Below, piece by piece: positions 17,646 to 27,372 of a stretch of DNA of 64,000 nt. The stretch's first letter is position 1, and each line of letters starts with the position of its first letter. The stretch is taken from assembly GCF_030851345.1 (NCBI RefSeq), contig NZ_JALPNU010000003.1:62001-126000 (forward strand), in the 5' to 3' direction. The position numbers were made by a program, and so were the translations under genes. Source of the stretch: Marinifilum sp. D714. Lineage in GTDB: Bacteria > Bacteroidota > Bacteroidia > Bacteroidales > Marinifilaceae. Under the pieces are notes generated by a model. That model saw nothing but the letters and a program-made list of their open reading frames with translations, was not told the DNA's origin and did no database searches.

Positions 17646-18677
17646 ATGTATTGGAAGTACCTAATTGCAGCATCACTTTTACTAAGCTTTTCTGCTTGTA
17701 AACCTTCTAAACAGTCGCAAACAAATAAAATTGAAGTAATTGCTTCATCCGACAAGCAATGGACGGGAGTTGCAGTAAGTAAGGATAACCGATTGTTCGT
17801 AAACTATCCCAAATGGTCGAATGATGTGCCCATTAGCGTTGCGGAAATTGTAAGTGGTAAAGCAATCGCATTTCCAAATCAGGAATGGAATAATACTGAT
17901 GACAAGGAATCCTTTCAGGCTGTTCAGTCGGTAGTTGTTGATGAGCAGAACAAGCTATGGGTATTGGATACAAAAAATCCTCTTTTCCAAGGTGTTTTGG
18001 AAGGAGGCCCGAAATTGTATGTTTTTAATTTGAACAACAATGAAAAGGAAAAAGTATATCAATTTCCTGAAGGTGTTTACCAAGCGAACTCTTATTTTAA
18101 TGATGTTCGGGTTGATACAAAAAATCAATTTGCCTACATGACTGATTCAGGAAACGGAGCATTAATCGTTTTGAATCTGCAATCGGGAGAATCTAAAAGA
18201 GTATTGGACCATCACTACTCTACCGAAAGCGAAGTGGATCACCTCATTTGTGATGGAATCAAATGGGAAAACAGTGTACATTCCGATGGTATTGCTCTTT
18301 CCCCTGACAAACAGTTTTTGTATTACATTGCCTTAACGGGTCATAGTTTGTATCGGGTTCCTACTGAAACATTACGTTCTCAGAACGTAACAGAAGAACA
18401 AATAGCTGAGCAAGTAGAAATGGTAAAAAAAATTCCAGCCACTGATGGAATGATGTTCGATAAAGATGGGAATCTATGGTTAGGCGGTCTGGAAGACAAT
18501 TCCATTAATGTCCTGAAAAGCGATGGTAATATCAAAAAACTGATTAAAGATGAGATCATTCGTTGGGCCGATTCATTTGCCATAGATACTCAAGGAAATG
18601 TATTCTTTACAACATCACAAATTCATTTGCCAGAAATCCAGAGAAAACAATATCAAGTTCTCAAACTATCAAAATAA
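17646..18677 (+). CDS. L-dopachrome tautomerase-related (Yellow/MRJP-like) lipoprotein
   Basis: 343-residue exported protein. The N-terminus is a lipoprotein signal ending in LSFSAC at about residue 18. The rest is a six-bladed propeller of the major royal jelly/Yellow family, related to SMP-30: WTGVAVSKDNRLFVNYPKW, LWVLDTKNP, YFNDVRVDTKNQFAYMTDSGNGALIVL and SDGIALSPDKQFLYYIALTGHSLY are the characteristic blade motifs. Bacterial members are often annotated as L-dopachrome tautomerase-related, but the true substrate is not known. A strong terminator follows. Confidence 0.82.
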   Translation: MYWKYLIAASLLLSFSACKPSKQSQTNKIEVIASSDKQWTGVAVSKDNRLFVNYPKWSNDVPISVAEIVSGKAIAFPNQEWNNTDDKESFQAVQSVVVDEQNKLWVLDTKNPLFQGVLEGGPKLYVFNLNNNEKEKVYQFPEGVYQANSYFNDVRVDTKNQFAYMTDSGNGALIVLNLQSGESKRVLDHHYSTESEVDHLICDGIKWENSVHSDGIALSPDKQFLYYIALTGHSLYRVPTETLRSQNVTEEQIAEQVEMVKKIPATDGMMFDKDGNLWLGGLEDNSINVLKSDGNIKKLIKDEIIRWADSFAIDTQGNVFFTTSQIHLPEIQRKQYQVLKLSK

Positions 18678-18688
18678 AATATAAAATG

Positions 18689-18727
18689 AAAGACGGACTT
18701 TTAAAAAACAAAAGGTCCGTCTTTTTG
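18689..18727 (+). terminator. Rho-independent terminator after the Yellow-like gene
   Basis: Stem of AAAGACGGAC with GTCCGTCTTT plus flanking A/T pairs, and five T residues, starting 12 bases after the stop. Confidence 0.85.
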
Positions 18728-18844
18728 TTTACAATTCAGCGAATCAATGGAAAAAGTACGAACCTTACGATTTTAGATATTGCAATACTTATAAAAGCAT
18801 ACAAACTACAATTAGAATGAAATCATAATCAACAAGATATTAAT

Positions 18845-19540
18845 ATGAAAAAAACAGCATTGGTAAGCGGTTCGAACAGAGGGATAGGCTATGCATGCGT
18901 ACAAGAACTTTTACAAAAAGGACATCGGGTGATTCTTACTGCCCGCACTCTGGAAGATGGAAAAAAAGCAATCGAGAAACTAAAAAGTTTTGGCGAAGTC
19001 CACTTTCATCAATTGGATGTTTCCGATGAAAGGAGTGTACAACAAATTGTCAAATATGTTGAAGATAGTTTTGGTCATCTTGATATCCTGATCAACAATG
19101 CGGGCATTAATTACGATACTTGGCATTCGGCATTTAATGCCGATTTAGAAGAGATACATCAAACTCTGGAAACCAATTTGTTTGGAGCCTGGCTCTTGGC
19201 ACAAGCCTTTATTCCTAATATGAAAAAGCAGAAATATGGACGCATTGTGAATGTATCGAGTGGCTTGGGAGCTTTATCGAACATGTCTGCCGGAACGCCA
19301 GGTTACAGCATTTCAAAAGCCGCAATGAACGTTCTTACCATAAAGTTGGGCCAGGAATTAAAAAGAAATAACATCCTTGTTAATTCGGTTTGTCCGGGAT
19401 GGGTAAGAACTGATATGGGCGGTTCAACTGCTCCCCGTGATCCCCAGAAAGGAGCGGAAACCATTGTTTGGGCAGCCGAGCTGGAAGACAAAGGGCCTAC
19501 GGGAAAATTTTTTAGGGATATGGAAGAAATCGAATGGTAA
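18845..19540 (+). CDS. Short-chain dehydrogenase/reductase (SDR)
   Basis: 231-residue classical SDR. The dinucleotide motif is GSNRGIGYA (residues 8-16), the structural motif NNAG is near 90, and the catalytic residues are the Ser of VNVSSGLG and YSISK (Tyr/Lys). The sequence resembles carbonyl reductase-like members that reduce small aldehydes or ketones with NADPH. The Arg after the first Gly motif supports NADPH use. The substrate is not predictable. It stands alone after a terminator. Confidence 0.9.
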   Translation: MKKTALVSGSNRGIGYACVQELLQKGHRVILTARTLEDGKKAIEKLKSFGEVHFHQLDVSDERSVQQIVKYVEDSFGHLDILINNAGINYDTWHSAFNADLEEIHQTLETNLFGAWLLAQAFIPNMKKQKYGRIVNVSSGLGALSNMSAGTPGYSISKAAMNVLTIKLGQELKRNNILVNSVCPGWVRTDMGGSTAPRDPQKGAETIVWAAELEDKGPTGKFFRDMEEIEW

Positions 19541-19705
19541 TGAAAGTATCTTTTACTTTTTTAATGGCTGATTAACAAATTATTAACAACCACCACATTT
19601 GTTGATATTCAACATACCACACATCCATGTAACCATATTTCAGCTCTGTGCGATATTGATTTCTTTCCTCTTTAGCTCTAACATTGCAGCGTATTTCAAA
19701 CATGA

Positions 19706-20293
19706 ATGATGAGAGCAATTTTAATTTTACTAATGAGCATCAGCCTTTGTTTTTCGCTTGATGCACAAACCAAAACAACAGAGATGAAAGATCAAAAAGT
19801 TTATCCAAAAAGCTTTTCCCACGTTGGAATTACAGTGCCTGATTTGGACAAGGCAGTAAAATTCTACACCGAAGTAATGGGTTTTTATGTAATTATGCCT
19901 CCAACCGAAGTCCTGGAAGAAAATGAGACAGCAATCGGACAAATGTGTATCGATGTATTTGGCAAAGGATGGAACAGTTTCCGCATTGCGCACCTTTCAA
20001 CAGGCGATCGCATTGGAATTGAACTATTCGAATTCAAAGAAAGTCAACCAAAAGCTCCGGAATTCAATCCATTTCAAACCGGCTTATTCCATTTTTCCGT
20101 TCAGGATCCGGATGTAGAAGGATTGGTTCAAAAAATTGTTGAGCATGGAGGAAAACAGCGTATGCCTATTCGCGAGTACTATCCAGGTGATAAACCATAT
20201 CGTATGTGCTATGTAGAAGATCCATTTGGAGTGGTATTCGAAATCTATTCACACTCCTACGAACTTCATTATTCACCAGGAGCGTACAAGTGA
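19706..20293 (+). CDS. Secreted VOC/glyoxalase-fold protein
   Basis: 195-residue protein with a signal peptide (MMRAILILLMSISLCFSLDAQ) and one vicinal-oxygen-chelate module pair from about residue 33: SHVGITVPDLDKAVKFYTEVMGF, then GLFHFSVQDPDVEGLVQKI and the terminal EDPFGVVFEIYSHSYE. Metal-binding candidates are His in SHVGI, His in LFHFS and Glu in FEIYS, as in lactoylglutathione lyases and dioxygenases. Export is unusual for glyoxalases, so the function is open. Its last 25 bases overlap the convergent HxlR gene. Confidence 0.8.
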   Translation: MMRAILILLMSISLCFSLDAQTKTTEMKDQKVYPKSFSHVGITVPDLDKAVKFYTEVMGFYVIMPPTEVLEENETAIGQMCIDVFGKGWNSFRIAHLSTGDRIGIELFEFKESQPKAPEFNPFQTGLFHFSVQDPDVEGLVQKIVEHGGKQRMPIREYYPGDKPYRMCYVEDPFGVVFEIYSHSYELHYSPGAYK

Positions 20294-20643
20294 TTCTCTT
20301 TTGCAAAATTTTGTCCCCATTGGTCTAATTTCATGATAATGGGGATAATGCTTTTTCCCGCCTCAGTTAATCCATACACAACTTTTGGTGGCACTTCAGG
20401 GTGAACCTCCCTACTTACCAAACCATCCCGCTCCAAGGCCCTTATCGAGAAGGTAAACATACGATTAGAGATACCATGAATGCTTTTTTGTAATTCACCT
20501 GAACGCATTTCACCATCTTTCAAGTGAAACAAAATAAGCGATTTGTACTTATCGCCTATCAATTGTAAAGTAAAGGCCAGAGAACAAACAAACTTCTTCC
20601 CCTCGTAATTAATGATTTTTGAATTGCTACAATCTTTGGTCAT
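20269..20643 (-). CDS. HxlR-family transcriptional regulator
   Basis: 124-residue winged-helix regulator. The family pattern is CSLAFTLQLIGDKYKSLILFHLKDGEMRSGELQ, followed by the recognition region SNRMFTFSIRALERDGLVSREVHPEVPPKVVYGLTEAGKSI. Cys residues near the N-terminus (C5, C19) could sense thiol-reactive compounds, as in HypR or QorR, but this is inference. The -7 element is 21 bases upstream. It overlaps the 3' end of the VOC gene tail to tail, so its targets may include genes on either side. Confidence 0.9.
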   Translation of the reverse strand: MTKDCSNSKIINYEGKKFVCSLAFTLQLIGDKYKSLILFHLKDGEMRSGELQKSIHGISNRMFTFSIRALERDGLVSREVHPEVPPKVVYGLTEAGKSIIPIIMKLDQWGQNFAKENHLYAPGE

Positions 20644-20663
20644 GGTCGAATCTTATTTGGTAA

Positions 20664-20671
20664 CAAATATA
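20664..20671 (-). promoter_or_regulatory. -7 promoter element of the HxlR gene
   Basis: Minus-strand TATATTTG (TAnnTTTG), 21 bases from the ATG. Confidence 0.6.
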
Positions 20672-20685
20672 AGCTTTTACAGGTA

Positions 20686-20724
20686 AAGAAAAATCGCCAG
20701 CCTACAACTATAGATTGACGATTT
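20686..20724 (-). terminator. Terminator of the M3 peptidase gene
   Basis: Minus-strand hairpin with arms AAATCGTCA and TGGCGATTT (one internal mismatch), loop of 16 bases, then TTTTTC. It lies between the M3 peptidase stop and the HxlR promoter. Confidence 0.6.
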
Positions 20725-20753
20725 AATCTTATCATTAAGGATTTTAATTTACT

Positions 20754-22784
20754 TTATTTCAATCCACTTCGTTTCAAAAGAGGATCGATTGATGGTTCTT
20801 TGCCGCGGAATTTCAGGTACAAATTCATCGGATGATCGCTTCCGCCCTTTTCCAATATATTCTCACGGAAAGCATCCGCAGTTGCCTTATCGTAAATGCC
20901 ATTCTCTTTAAATGCCTCGAAAGCATCGGCATCCAATACCTCGGCCCATTTGTAGCCATAGTACCCGGCAGCATAACCACCTGCAAAAATATGTGAGAAT
21001 GAGGTACTCATACAGCTTCCATTCACCTTAGAGAACAATTCAGTTGATGCCATTGCCTGGTCTTCGAATTCTCCCACAGGATTCGTAATTGGCTCATTAA
21101 CACTATGCCAAGCCATATCATTTAAACCAAAGCTTATCTGACGAACAAAACCATATCCACTTAAGAAATTGCTGCTGTCAATAATTTTCTGAATCAGTTC
21201 CTGAGGAATTTTCTCCCCTGTTTTATAATGCGCTGCCACTTCATCCAACCACTCCTTACGGAACGCAAAATTCTCCATAAACTGCGATGGCAACTCCACA
21301 AAATCGCGATATACATTGGTTCCCGACAATGCACTATAGGTACATTTCGAAAGCATACCGTGTAATGCATGACCAAACTCGTGCAAGAAAGTAGTTACCT
21401 CGTTAAAAGTCAACAAAGATGGCTTGGTTTCTGTCGGACGGGTAAAGTTACATACAATCGAGATGTGTGGTCTGTAATCTTTATTCTCTTTTTTGTACTG
21501 ATCTACAAATGAAGTCATCCAGGCACCACCTTGTTTGGTACTTCTTGGGTGGAAATCGGCATAAAACAAGGATAAAAAGTTTCCTTCCTGATCTAACACC
21601 TCATACACATCCACTTCTTCGTGATATTTAGCGATATCAGCACTCAACTTGAACTGAATGCCATACAATTTGGTAGCCAAATCGAAAATTCCCTTTTTGA
21701 CTCTCTCCAACTCGAAGTAAGGACGTGTAATTTCATCGTTGATATCGAATTTTTCGGTCTTTAGCTTTTCAGCATAGTAGGCCCAATCCCATCTTTGTAA
21801 ATCGAAATCTGCCCCAAGCGATTTTGCATACTCTTGCAACTCCTTAAATTCCTCTTGCGCTTTTGGCATTGAAGCATCCAAAAGTTCATTCAAGAAATGA
21901 ATTACCTTGTCTGCCGATTTTGCCATTCTTTCCTCCAATACATAGTCGGCATAAGCTTCGTATCCCAACAAATGCACCTTGGCCAAACGCAGTTCTACTA
22001 TGCGATGTATGATCTTTTGATTGTCGAATTTATCGTTGAAACATCGCGAAGTATAGGCCTTGAACATTTTTTCACGCAATTCGCGCTTATCAGCGTATTG
22101 CATAAAGGGAACATAGCTAGGAAATTGAAGGTTAAAGATCCATCCATCCTTCTCCTTTTCCTTTGCCAAGGCCGATGCAGCTTCAAGAATTCCTTCAGGT
22201 AGGCCTGCAACATCCTCTTGGTTCGTTAAATGAAGTTCGAAATTGTTGGTTGCCGCCAAAACATTCTCACCAAACTGCAAGGTTAATTTTGAGAGTTCTT
22301 TCGAGATTTCTCTGATTTTCCCTTTCATCTCTTCATCCAAATCAGCACCTGATCTAACAAAAGACTTGTATCTATCCGTTAAAAGTTTGGTCTGTTCTAC
22401 ATTTAAATCAAACTCATCTCTTTTTTCGTATACCTTTTTCACTCTTTTAAAGAGTTTCTCATTCATGATGATATCATTTGAGAATTCGGTAAGCATAGGC
22501 GATATTTCTCGTGCCATAGCCTGCATTTCATCATTGGTGTGCGCATGATTTAAATTGAAGAAAACCGACCCAATTCTATCCAACTGATGACCCGAATACT
22601 CAAGAGCTTCAATGGTATTCTTAAAATTTGGTTCTTCAATGGAATTGGCTATATCATCAATTTCGGCTCTGGCATTTTCGATACTCTGCTTAAATGCCGG
22701 CATGTAATGCTCCAATTCAATTTTATCGAATGGAACAGACTCATATGGTGTTGAAAATTCTTCTAATAAAGGATTTTTACTCAT
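20754..22784 (-). CDS. M3-family zinc metallopeptidase (oligopeptidase A/Dcp type)
   Basis: 676-residue peptidase with the HExxH zinc motif in FLHEFGHALHG (about 467-471) and the downstream Glu zinc ligand in the LPSQFMENF segment. The N-terminal half is the helical M3 neurolysin-like cap. Length and motifs fit oligopeptidase A/peptidyl-dipeptidase Dcp, which degrade short peptides in the cytoplasm. No signal peptide is seen (MSKNPLLEEFSTPYESVPFD). The two subtypes cannot be told apart from this sequence. It has its own promoter and terminator. Confidence 0.92.
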   Translation of the reverse strand: MSKNPLLEEFSTPYESVPFDKIELEHYMPAFKQSIENARAEIDDIANSIEEPNFKNTIEALEYSGHQLDRIGSVFFNLNHAHTNDEMQAMAREISPMLTEFSNDIIMNEKLFKRVKKVYEKRDEFDLNVEQTKLLTDRYKSFVRSGADLDEEMKGKIREISKELSKLTLQFGENVLAATNNFELHLTNQEDVAGLPEGILEAASALAKEKEKDGWIFNLQFPSYVPFMQYADKRELREKMFKAYTSRCFNDKFDNQKIIHRIVELRLAKVHLLGYEAYADYVLEERMAKSADKVIHFLNELLDASMPKAQEEFKELQEYAKSLGADFDLQRWDWAYYAEKLKTEKFDINDEITRPYFELERVKKGIFDLATKLYGIQFKLSADIAKYHEEVDVYEVLDQEGNFLSLFYADFHPRSTKQGGAWMTSFVDQYKKENKDYRPHISIVCNFTRPTETKPSLLTFNEVTTFLHEFGHALHGMLSKCTYSALSGTNVYRDFVELPSQFMENFAFRKEWLDEVAAHYKTGEKIPQELIQKIIDSSNFLSGYGFVRQISFGLNDMAWHSVNEPITNPVGEFEDQAMASTELFSKVNGSCMSTSFSHIFAGGYAAGYYGYKWAEVLDADAFEAFKENGIYDKATADAFRENILEKGGSDHPMNLYLKFRGKEPSIDPLLKRSGLK

Positions 22785-22813
22785 AATATATCGTGATTTA
22801 ATAATTTCTCAAA

Positions 22814-22821
22814 CAAAGATA
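22814..22821 (-). promoter_or_regulatory. -7 promoter element of the M3 peptidase gene
   Basis: Minus-strand TATCTTTG, a perfect TAnnTTTG, 30 bases upstream of the ATG. Confidence 0.65.
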
Positions 22822-22971
22822 AGAATTGAACATACAAAATCAGGGATGTAAAAATCTTATTTGAAAAATTTTAACAAACATTATCATGTTTATAGCCAAT
22901 ATCAACACATTATATTGATTTTCTTGCTATTACAGAAGAGAAGTATTGAATCATTCCAATCCAAATAAGAA

Positions 22972-22991
22972 TTTCGAAAAGCTTTTCGAAA
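22972..22991. repeat. Perfect 20-bp palindrome
   Basis: TTTCGAAAAGCTTTTCGAAA is self-complementary over all 20 bases and contains two TTCGAA sites. It lies in the 618-base gap between the M3 peptidase and proB genes. It has no T-run, so an operator-like or DNA-structure role is likelier than a terminator. Confidence 0.6.
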
Positions 22992-23046
22992 GCCTCTATT
23001 TGCACAATAATCTTATTTGCAGTGATTTAAATCCCAAAAGAATACC

Positions 23047-23054
23047 TATATTTG
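23047..23054 (+). promoter_or_regulatory. Candidate -7 promoter upstream of a small ORF and proB
   Basis: TATATTTG (TAnnTTTG) about 48 bases before a 43-codon reading frame and 349 bases before proB. No matching -33 element is evident. Confidence 0.35.
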
Positions 23055-23101
23055 ACTTGGTTTTGATAAGGGGGAAACTTACAAACCCAAAAGTAAATGT
23101 C

Positions 23102-23233
23102 ATGAAAGAATTCAATTTATTAATAAGACAATCAGGTATTGGTGTAGCAAATCTAACTACATCCAACTCTTTCATTGCTTCTCATTTCCCTAAATCACTT
23201 AATACTTTTCGCTTTCCCGTGTGGGTACGATAA
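23102..23233 (+). CDS. Possible 43-residue leader or orphan peptide
   Basis: ATG-started frame of 43 codons (MKEFNLLIRQSGIGVANLTT... ending FRFPVWVR) placed between a -7 consensus and the proB leader hairpin. It resembles nothing recognised and has no strong ribosome binding site. It could be a leader peptide, a degraded gene end or chance. The in-frame extension back to 22946 relies on a TTG start and crosses the promoter, so it was not used. Confidence 0.25.
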   Translation: MKEFNLLIRQSGIGVANLTTSNSFIASHFPKSLNTFRFPVWVR

Positions 23234-23341
23234 TTTCTTACTAATTAAAGTATTCCTTTAAATAGAAAATCACTATTCATAAAGCATACAACCTTTTATT
23301 GCATCTTTTGCATACAGAAAAACATGCAATACAATCATTTG

Positions 23342-23372
23342 CATCTTGCCCAAATATTTAGGCAACAAGATG
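23342..23372 (+). promoter_or_regulatory. Hairpin in the proB leader
   Basis: CATCTTGCC and GGCAACAAGATG form an imperfect stem (CATCTTG/CAAGATG plus CC/GG) ending 30 bases before the proB ATG. TTGCATCTT occurs twice just upstream (around 23299 and 23339). It may control translation or be an operator; no T-run follows. Confidence 0.35.
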
Positions 23373-23402
23373 TAGTTTCGTATACCATAGAAAATCATTC
23401 AC

Positions 23403-24473
23403 ATGAAGCGAATTTGTATAAAAATAGGCTCAAATGTACTTACCAAAAGTAAGGGCCAAATCGACAAGCAGAGAATTAAAAACATTGTATTTCAGATATC
23501 GGAATTAAAAAAGTTGGGATATCAGTGTATCCTTGTATCATCAGGTGCTGTAGCAGTCGGAAGAAGTAAAATTAATCTGAATCAAAAAACTGATACCATA
23601 TCAGCTCGACAGGTATGGTCATCGGTTGGGCAAGTTGAATTACTAAACATCTATTCGAAATATTTAAGAGAGTACAACCTGCAATGTGCTCAGGTATTGG
23701 TAACAAAGCAGGATTTTAGAACCAGGGAACATTATCTGAACATGAAAAATTGCATCAGTTCCCTCATGGCCAATGATATTTTGCCAGTAATCAATGAAAA
23801 TGATGCGGTTTCGGTTACCGCACTAATGTTTACCGATAACGATGAGCTTTCCGGTCTTATAGCATCGATGATGGACTGTAAAGCACTTTATCTACTAAGT
23901 AATATTAATGGAATCTACACCGGAAATCCAGAAGATCCTAACGCAAAATTGCTAAGAACCATCAATGGTGATATCAACCGATTAAAGCAGTACATCACCA
24001 CCAAAAAATCAAATTTCGGACGTGGTGGAATGCTTACCAAATGCAGTATTGCCGGAAGAATAGCCAAATCAGGCATACCTGTGCACATTGCCAATGGTTC
24101 AAAGGATAATATTGTTCTTGATTTAATAGGAGATCATGAAAATGTAGATCACACTGAATTTATAGCCTATAAAAAAGCATCAACAGTAAAACAATGGCTT
24201 GCCGGGTCTGATGGATTCGAAAAAGCACAGGTAATTATTAACCAAGGGGCTGAAGAGGCTTTAAACTCTAACAATGCTACGAGTTTGTTACCGATTGGTG
24301 TAACTGATATTAATGGAAGTTTTGAAAAAGGAGATATTGTAAAAATCATGAATGAGAAAGGCAAAGTTTTAGGATTAGGCAAAACTTCCTATAGCAAAAC
24401 CAAAACAGAAATTCACATGGGAAAAAGTGGAGCCAAACCATTGGTTCATTACGACTATCTATTCTTATATTAA
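23403..24473 (+). CDS. proB: Glutamate 5-kinase
   Basis: First enzyme of proline synthesis: phosphorylates glutamate to gamma-glutamyl phosphate in the cytoplasm. The 356-residue product has the amino acid kinase domain (IKIGSNVLT at 5-13, LVSSGAVAVG near 48, FTDNDELSGLIAS with catalytic Asp, GRGGMLTKCSIA) and a C-terminal PUA domain from about 275 (AQVIINQGAEEAL... FEKGDIVKI). It is followed after 54 bases by proA, so the two form an operon. Confidence 0.95.
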   Translation: MKRICIKIGSNVLTKSKGQIDKQRIKNIVFQISELKKLGYQCILVSSGAVAVGRSKINLNQKTDTISARQVWSSVGQVELLNIYSKYLREYNLQCAQVLVTKQDFRTREHYLNMKNCISSLMANDILPVINENDAVSVTALMFTDNDELSGLIASMMDCKALYLLSNINGIYTGNPEDPNAKLLRTINGDINRLKQYITTKKSNFGRGGMLTKCSIAGRIAKSGIPVHIANGSKDNIVLDLIGDHENVDHTEFIAYKKASTVKQWLAGSDGFEKAQVIINQGAEEALNSNNATSLLPIGVTDINGSFEKGDIVKIMNEKGKVLGLGKTSYSKTKTEIHMGKSGAKPLVHYDYLFLY

Positions 24474-24527
24474 CAATTAATTTACTGATAATTACATATC
24501 TTTATCTTACATTTAAATTCAAATACA

Positions 24528-25775
24528 ATGAATACCAAAGAACAATTCCATAAAATCAAGGAAGCATCGAGAAAAATGCCTCTTTTACCTACCCAAAAGA
24601 TTGATGAAATTCTATTAAAACTATCCATAGCAATCGTTGATTCCAGCTCTGCTATTTTAGCAGCAAACCAAAAGGATTTAGAACGAATGTCTGTCGAAGA
24701 TCCAAAATATGATCGATTGTTACTAAATCATGAGAGAATAATCGGGATTGCAGGGGATGTAAAAAATGTTGCCAGATTAGATTCTCCATTAGGACGTACA
24801 CTATCATCAAAAAGGCTCGAGAATGGTTTGCTGATTGAAAAGATAAGCGTGGCATTGGGCATTGTTGGTGTTATTTATGAAGCCAGACCAAATGTTACCA
24901 TTGATGTTTTTGCGCTTTGCTTAAAATCGGGAAATGCTTGTGTTTTAAAAGGAGGAAGCGACGCCATATTCTCGAATCAAGCCATTGTGAAGATCATTAA
25001 AAACACATTGAAAGTAGAAAATGTCAATCCAGAAATTATTCAGTTGCTGTCACCAGAACGAGAAGCTGCAGTGGAGTTAATGAATGCACAAGGGTTTGTC
25101 GATGTTCTGATTCCACGCGGATCACAGAATTTAATCAACTCGGTTCGTGAAAATTCAAAAATTCCGGTAATTGAAACTGGTGCAGGCATCGTACACACCT
25201 ATTTTGACAAAGATGGAGACCTCGAAAAAGGGAAAAACATTATTTATAATGCAAAAACAAGACGTGTAAGCGTTTGTAATGCCCTTGACTGTCTCATTGT
25301 TCATTCTGATAGATTAAAGGATCTACCTGAGCTGGTAAATCAGTTAAAAGATAAAAATGTAGAAATTTATGCTGACCAAGACTCCTTTGAAGTTCTAAAA
25401 GGCTCATATCCTGGTCAACTTTTACTTCAGGCAAGTAAGGAGTCTTATGGAACAGAATACCTAAGCCACAAAATGTCAATCAAAACAGTAAATGATTTTG
25501 AGTCTGCACTTAATCACATTTACAAGTACAGTTCAAAGCATAGTGAGGCCATAATAAGTGAGAATAAAGAAACCATAAAAGCCTTTTACTCAATGGTAGA
25601 TGCCGCGGCTATTTATTCCAACACTTCAACTGCATTTACTGATGGTGCACAATTTGGACTGGGAACTGAAATTGGTATCAGCACACAGAAACTTCATGCG
25701 AGAGGACCAATGGCTTTGGAAGAATTGTGCTCATACAGATGGATTATTACTGGTGATGGTCAAATAAGAAGTTAA
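24528..25775 (+). CDS. proA: Gamma-glutamyl phosphate reductase
   Basis: Second proline enzyme: NADPH-dependent reduction of gamma-glutamyl phosphate to glutamate semialdehyde. The 415-residue product is an aldehyde dehydrogenase-fold protein with [31 protein letters not shown], the catalytic Cys in [14 protein letters not shown], and the C-terminal [30 protein letters not shown] signature. Lies downstream of proB; proC is not in the window. A terminator follows. Confidence 0.96.
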   Translation: MNTKEQFHKIKEASRKMPLLPTQKIDEILLKLSIAIVDSSSAILAANQKDLERMSVEDPKYDRLLLNHERIIGIAGDVKNVARLDSPLGRTLSSKRLENGLLIEKISVALGIVGVIYEARPNVTIDVFALCLKSGNACVLKGGSDAIFSNQAIVKIIKNTLKVENVNPEIIQLLSPEREAAVELMNAQGFVDVLIPRGSQNLINSVRENSKIPVIETGAGIVHTYFDKDGDLEKGKNIIYNAKTRRVSVCNALDCLIVHSDRLKDLPELVNQLKDKNVEIYADQDSFEVLKGSYPGQLLLQASKESYGTEYLSHKMSIKTVNDFESALNHIYKYSSKHSEAIISENKETIKAFYSMVDAAAIYSNTSTAFTDGAQFGLGTEIGISTQKLHARGPMALEELCSYRWIITGDGQIRS

Positions 25776-25783
25776 ATTCCCAT

Positions 25784-25818
25784 GCCCGAATGATCTGCAT
25801 TATATTCGGGCTTTTTTT
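25784..25818 (+). terminator. Rho-independent terminator of proBA
   Basis: 8-bp stem GCCCGAAT/ATTCGGGC with a 12-base loop and seven T residues, 9 bases after proA. Confidence 0.9.
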
Positions 25819-25888
25819 GTCCATTTTATCTTTATCATTGAACATTTTTTGGTTTATATTGTAATAAGAAAAACAATAATCCAATATA

Positions 25889-27193
25889 ATGAATAATTAC
25901 ACCCTAATTTGGCTTAGAAGAGACTTAAGATTGCAAGATAATGCAGCGATATATCATGCGCTTCAATCGGAGAATAAACTTTTATTCTACTTCAATTTCG
26001 ATACAGAAATATTAGATCAACTTGAAAACAGAAATGATGCCCGAGTAAATTTTATTCATACCGAACTTCAAAAAATTAATCAGCAGCTTTCACAACTTGG
26101 ATCTTCCTTAATTGTAAAGCATGGGCCAGCACAGGAATGTCTATTCCAGGTAATAAATGAATATCCAATAGCGAAGATCTATGCAAATAAGGATTACGAG
26201 CTGTTCGCTACATCCAGAGACATGAACTGCAAAAGAATTTGTGAATCTCAACAAGTAGAATTTCAACTTTTTAAAGATCAAGTGATATTTGAAGAGCAAG
26301 AAATCCTTAAAAAAGATGGAAACCCCTATACGGTTTATACTCCTTACATGAAAAAATGGCGTTCTGAGTTCAATTCGAAGGAACACCTACCCTATTCCTA
26401 TGAACTAAACTCTACGAATATTGCACAAGTTGAATTTACAGAAATACCACCCTTATCTAAAATTGGTTTCAGTGAATCTTCAATTGAGATTCCTGCCATT
26501 AATTTATCTGCGAATATGCTTAACAATTATGATGCTCGTAGAAATTTTCCTGCCTTAAAAGCCACTTCAAACCTGGGTATTCATCTTCGTTTTGGCACCA
26601 TTAGTATTCGCCAGGCAGTACAAGAAGCATTAAAAGGTGATGATCAATTTTTAAATGAACTTATCTGGCGCGAATTTTTTATGCAAATCTTGGTCAATTT
26701 TCCAAAAGTTGAAAGCGAATGCTTTAAATCGGCTTACAACAATATTCAGTGGCTGAATAATGAAGAAGAGTTTGAACTATGGACAAATGGCAAAACAGGC
26801 TTTCCGATTGTGGATGCCGGCATGAGAGAATTAAAGGCCACAGGCAATATGCACAATCGCGTAAGAATGATTGTTGCCAGCTTTCTGGTTAAAGATCTTT
26901 TAATCGATTGGCGTTGGGGTGAAGCTTATTTTGCCAATCATTTGCTCGATTACGATCAGGCAGCCAATAATGGCAATTGGCAATGGGTTGCAGGATGCGG
27001 ATGTGATGCAGCTCCTTATTTCAGAGTATTCAATCCCATTGAACAACAAAAGAAATTCGATCCCAATTTTGAATACATTAAAAAATGGGTACCTGAATTA
27101 GACACGGATTCCTACCCTAAACCGATGATTGATCACAAGTTTGCCAGGATTAGAGCATTAGAAGCATATAAAAAAGCTCTCAATACATTTTAA
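25889..27193 (+). CDS. Deoxyribodipyrimidine photolyase (cryptochrome/photolyase family)
   Basis: Light-driven flavoenzyme that splits UV-induced pyrimidine dimers. The 434-residue product has an N-terminal Rossmann antenna domain (LIWLRRDLRLQDNAAIYHAL) and a C-terminal FAD domain with LIWREFFMQIL, TGFPIVDAGMRELKATGNMHNRVRMIVASFLVKDLLIDWRWGE split over conserved helices, and DYDQAANNGNWQWVAGCGCDA, in which the Asn and Trp residues contact FAD and the dimer. It looks like a class I CPD photolyase; a cryptochrome role cannot be excluded. It stands alone. Confidence 0.92.
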   Translation: MNNYTLIWLRRDLRLQDNAAIYHALQSENKLLFYFNFDTEILDQLENRNDARVNFIHTELQKINQQLSQLGSSLIVKHGPAQECLFQVINEYPIAKIYANKDYELFATSRDMNCKRICESQQVEFQLFKDQVIFEEQEILKKDGNPYTVYTPYMKKWRSEFNSKEHLPYSYELNSTNIAQVEFTEIPPLSKIGFSESSIEIPAINLSANMLNNYDARRNFPALKATSNLGIHLRFGTISIRQAVQEALKGDDQFLNELIWREFFMQILVNFPKVESECFKSAYNNIQWLNNEEEFELWTNGKTGFPIVDAGMRELKATGNMHNRVRMIVASFLVKDLLIDWRWGEAYFANHLLDYDQAANNGNWQWVAGCGCDAAPYFRVFNPIEQQKKFDPNFEYIKKWVPELDTDSYPKPMIDHKFARIRALEAYKKALNTF

Positions 27194-27372
27194 CAGTTTA
27201 TTGCCTGCAAAAAACCCCACCTTATTTCATAAATAATCAATTGTTTATGAGAATATTACGCATATATTCATAATTTTTACAGGAAAATTTTAACTTGCCC
27301 TGTAACCATTCTCATATTCCCAGGTAACCAATACAGAACAAAGAACAAAACACGCTAGCAATTAATTTTATT

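Noticed and set aside
18563-18820. 85-codon plus-strand frame after the Yellow-like gene
   Set aside because: It overlaps that gene in another frame and runs through its terminator.
22946-23233. Longer 95-codon version of the small frame before proB
   Set aside because: It needs a TTG start and would span the palindrome and the -7 consensus; only the 43-codon ATG form was kept, at low confidence.
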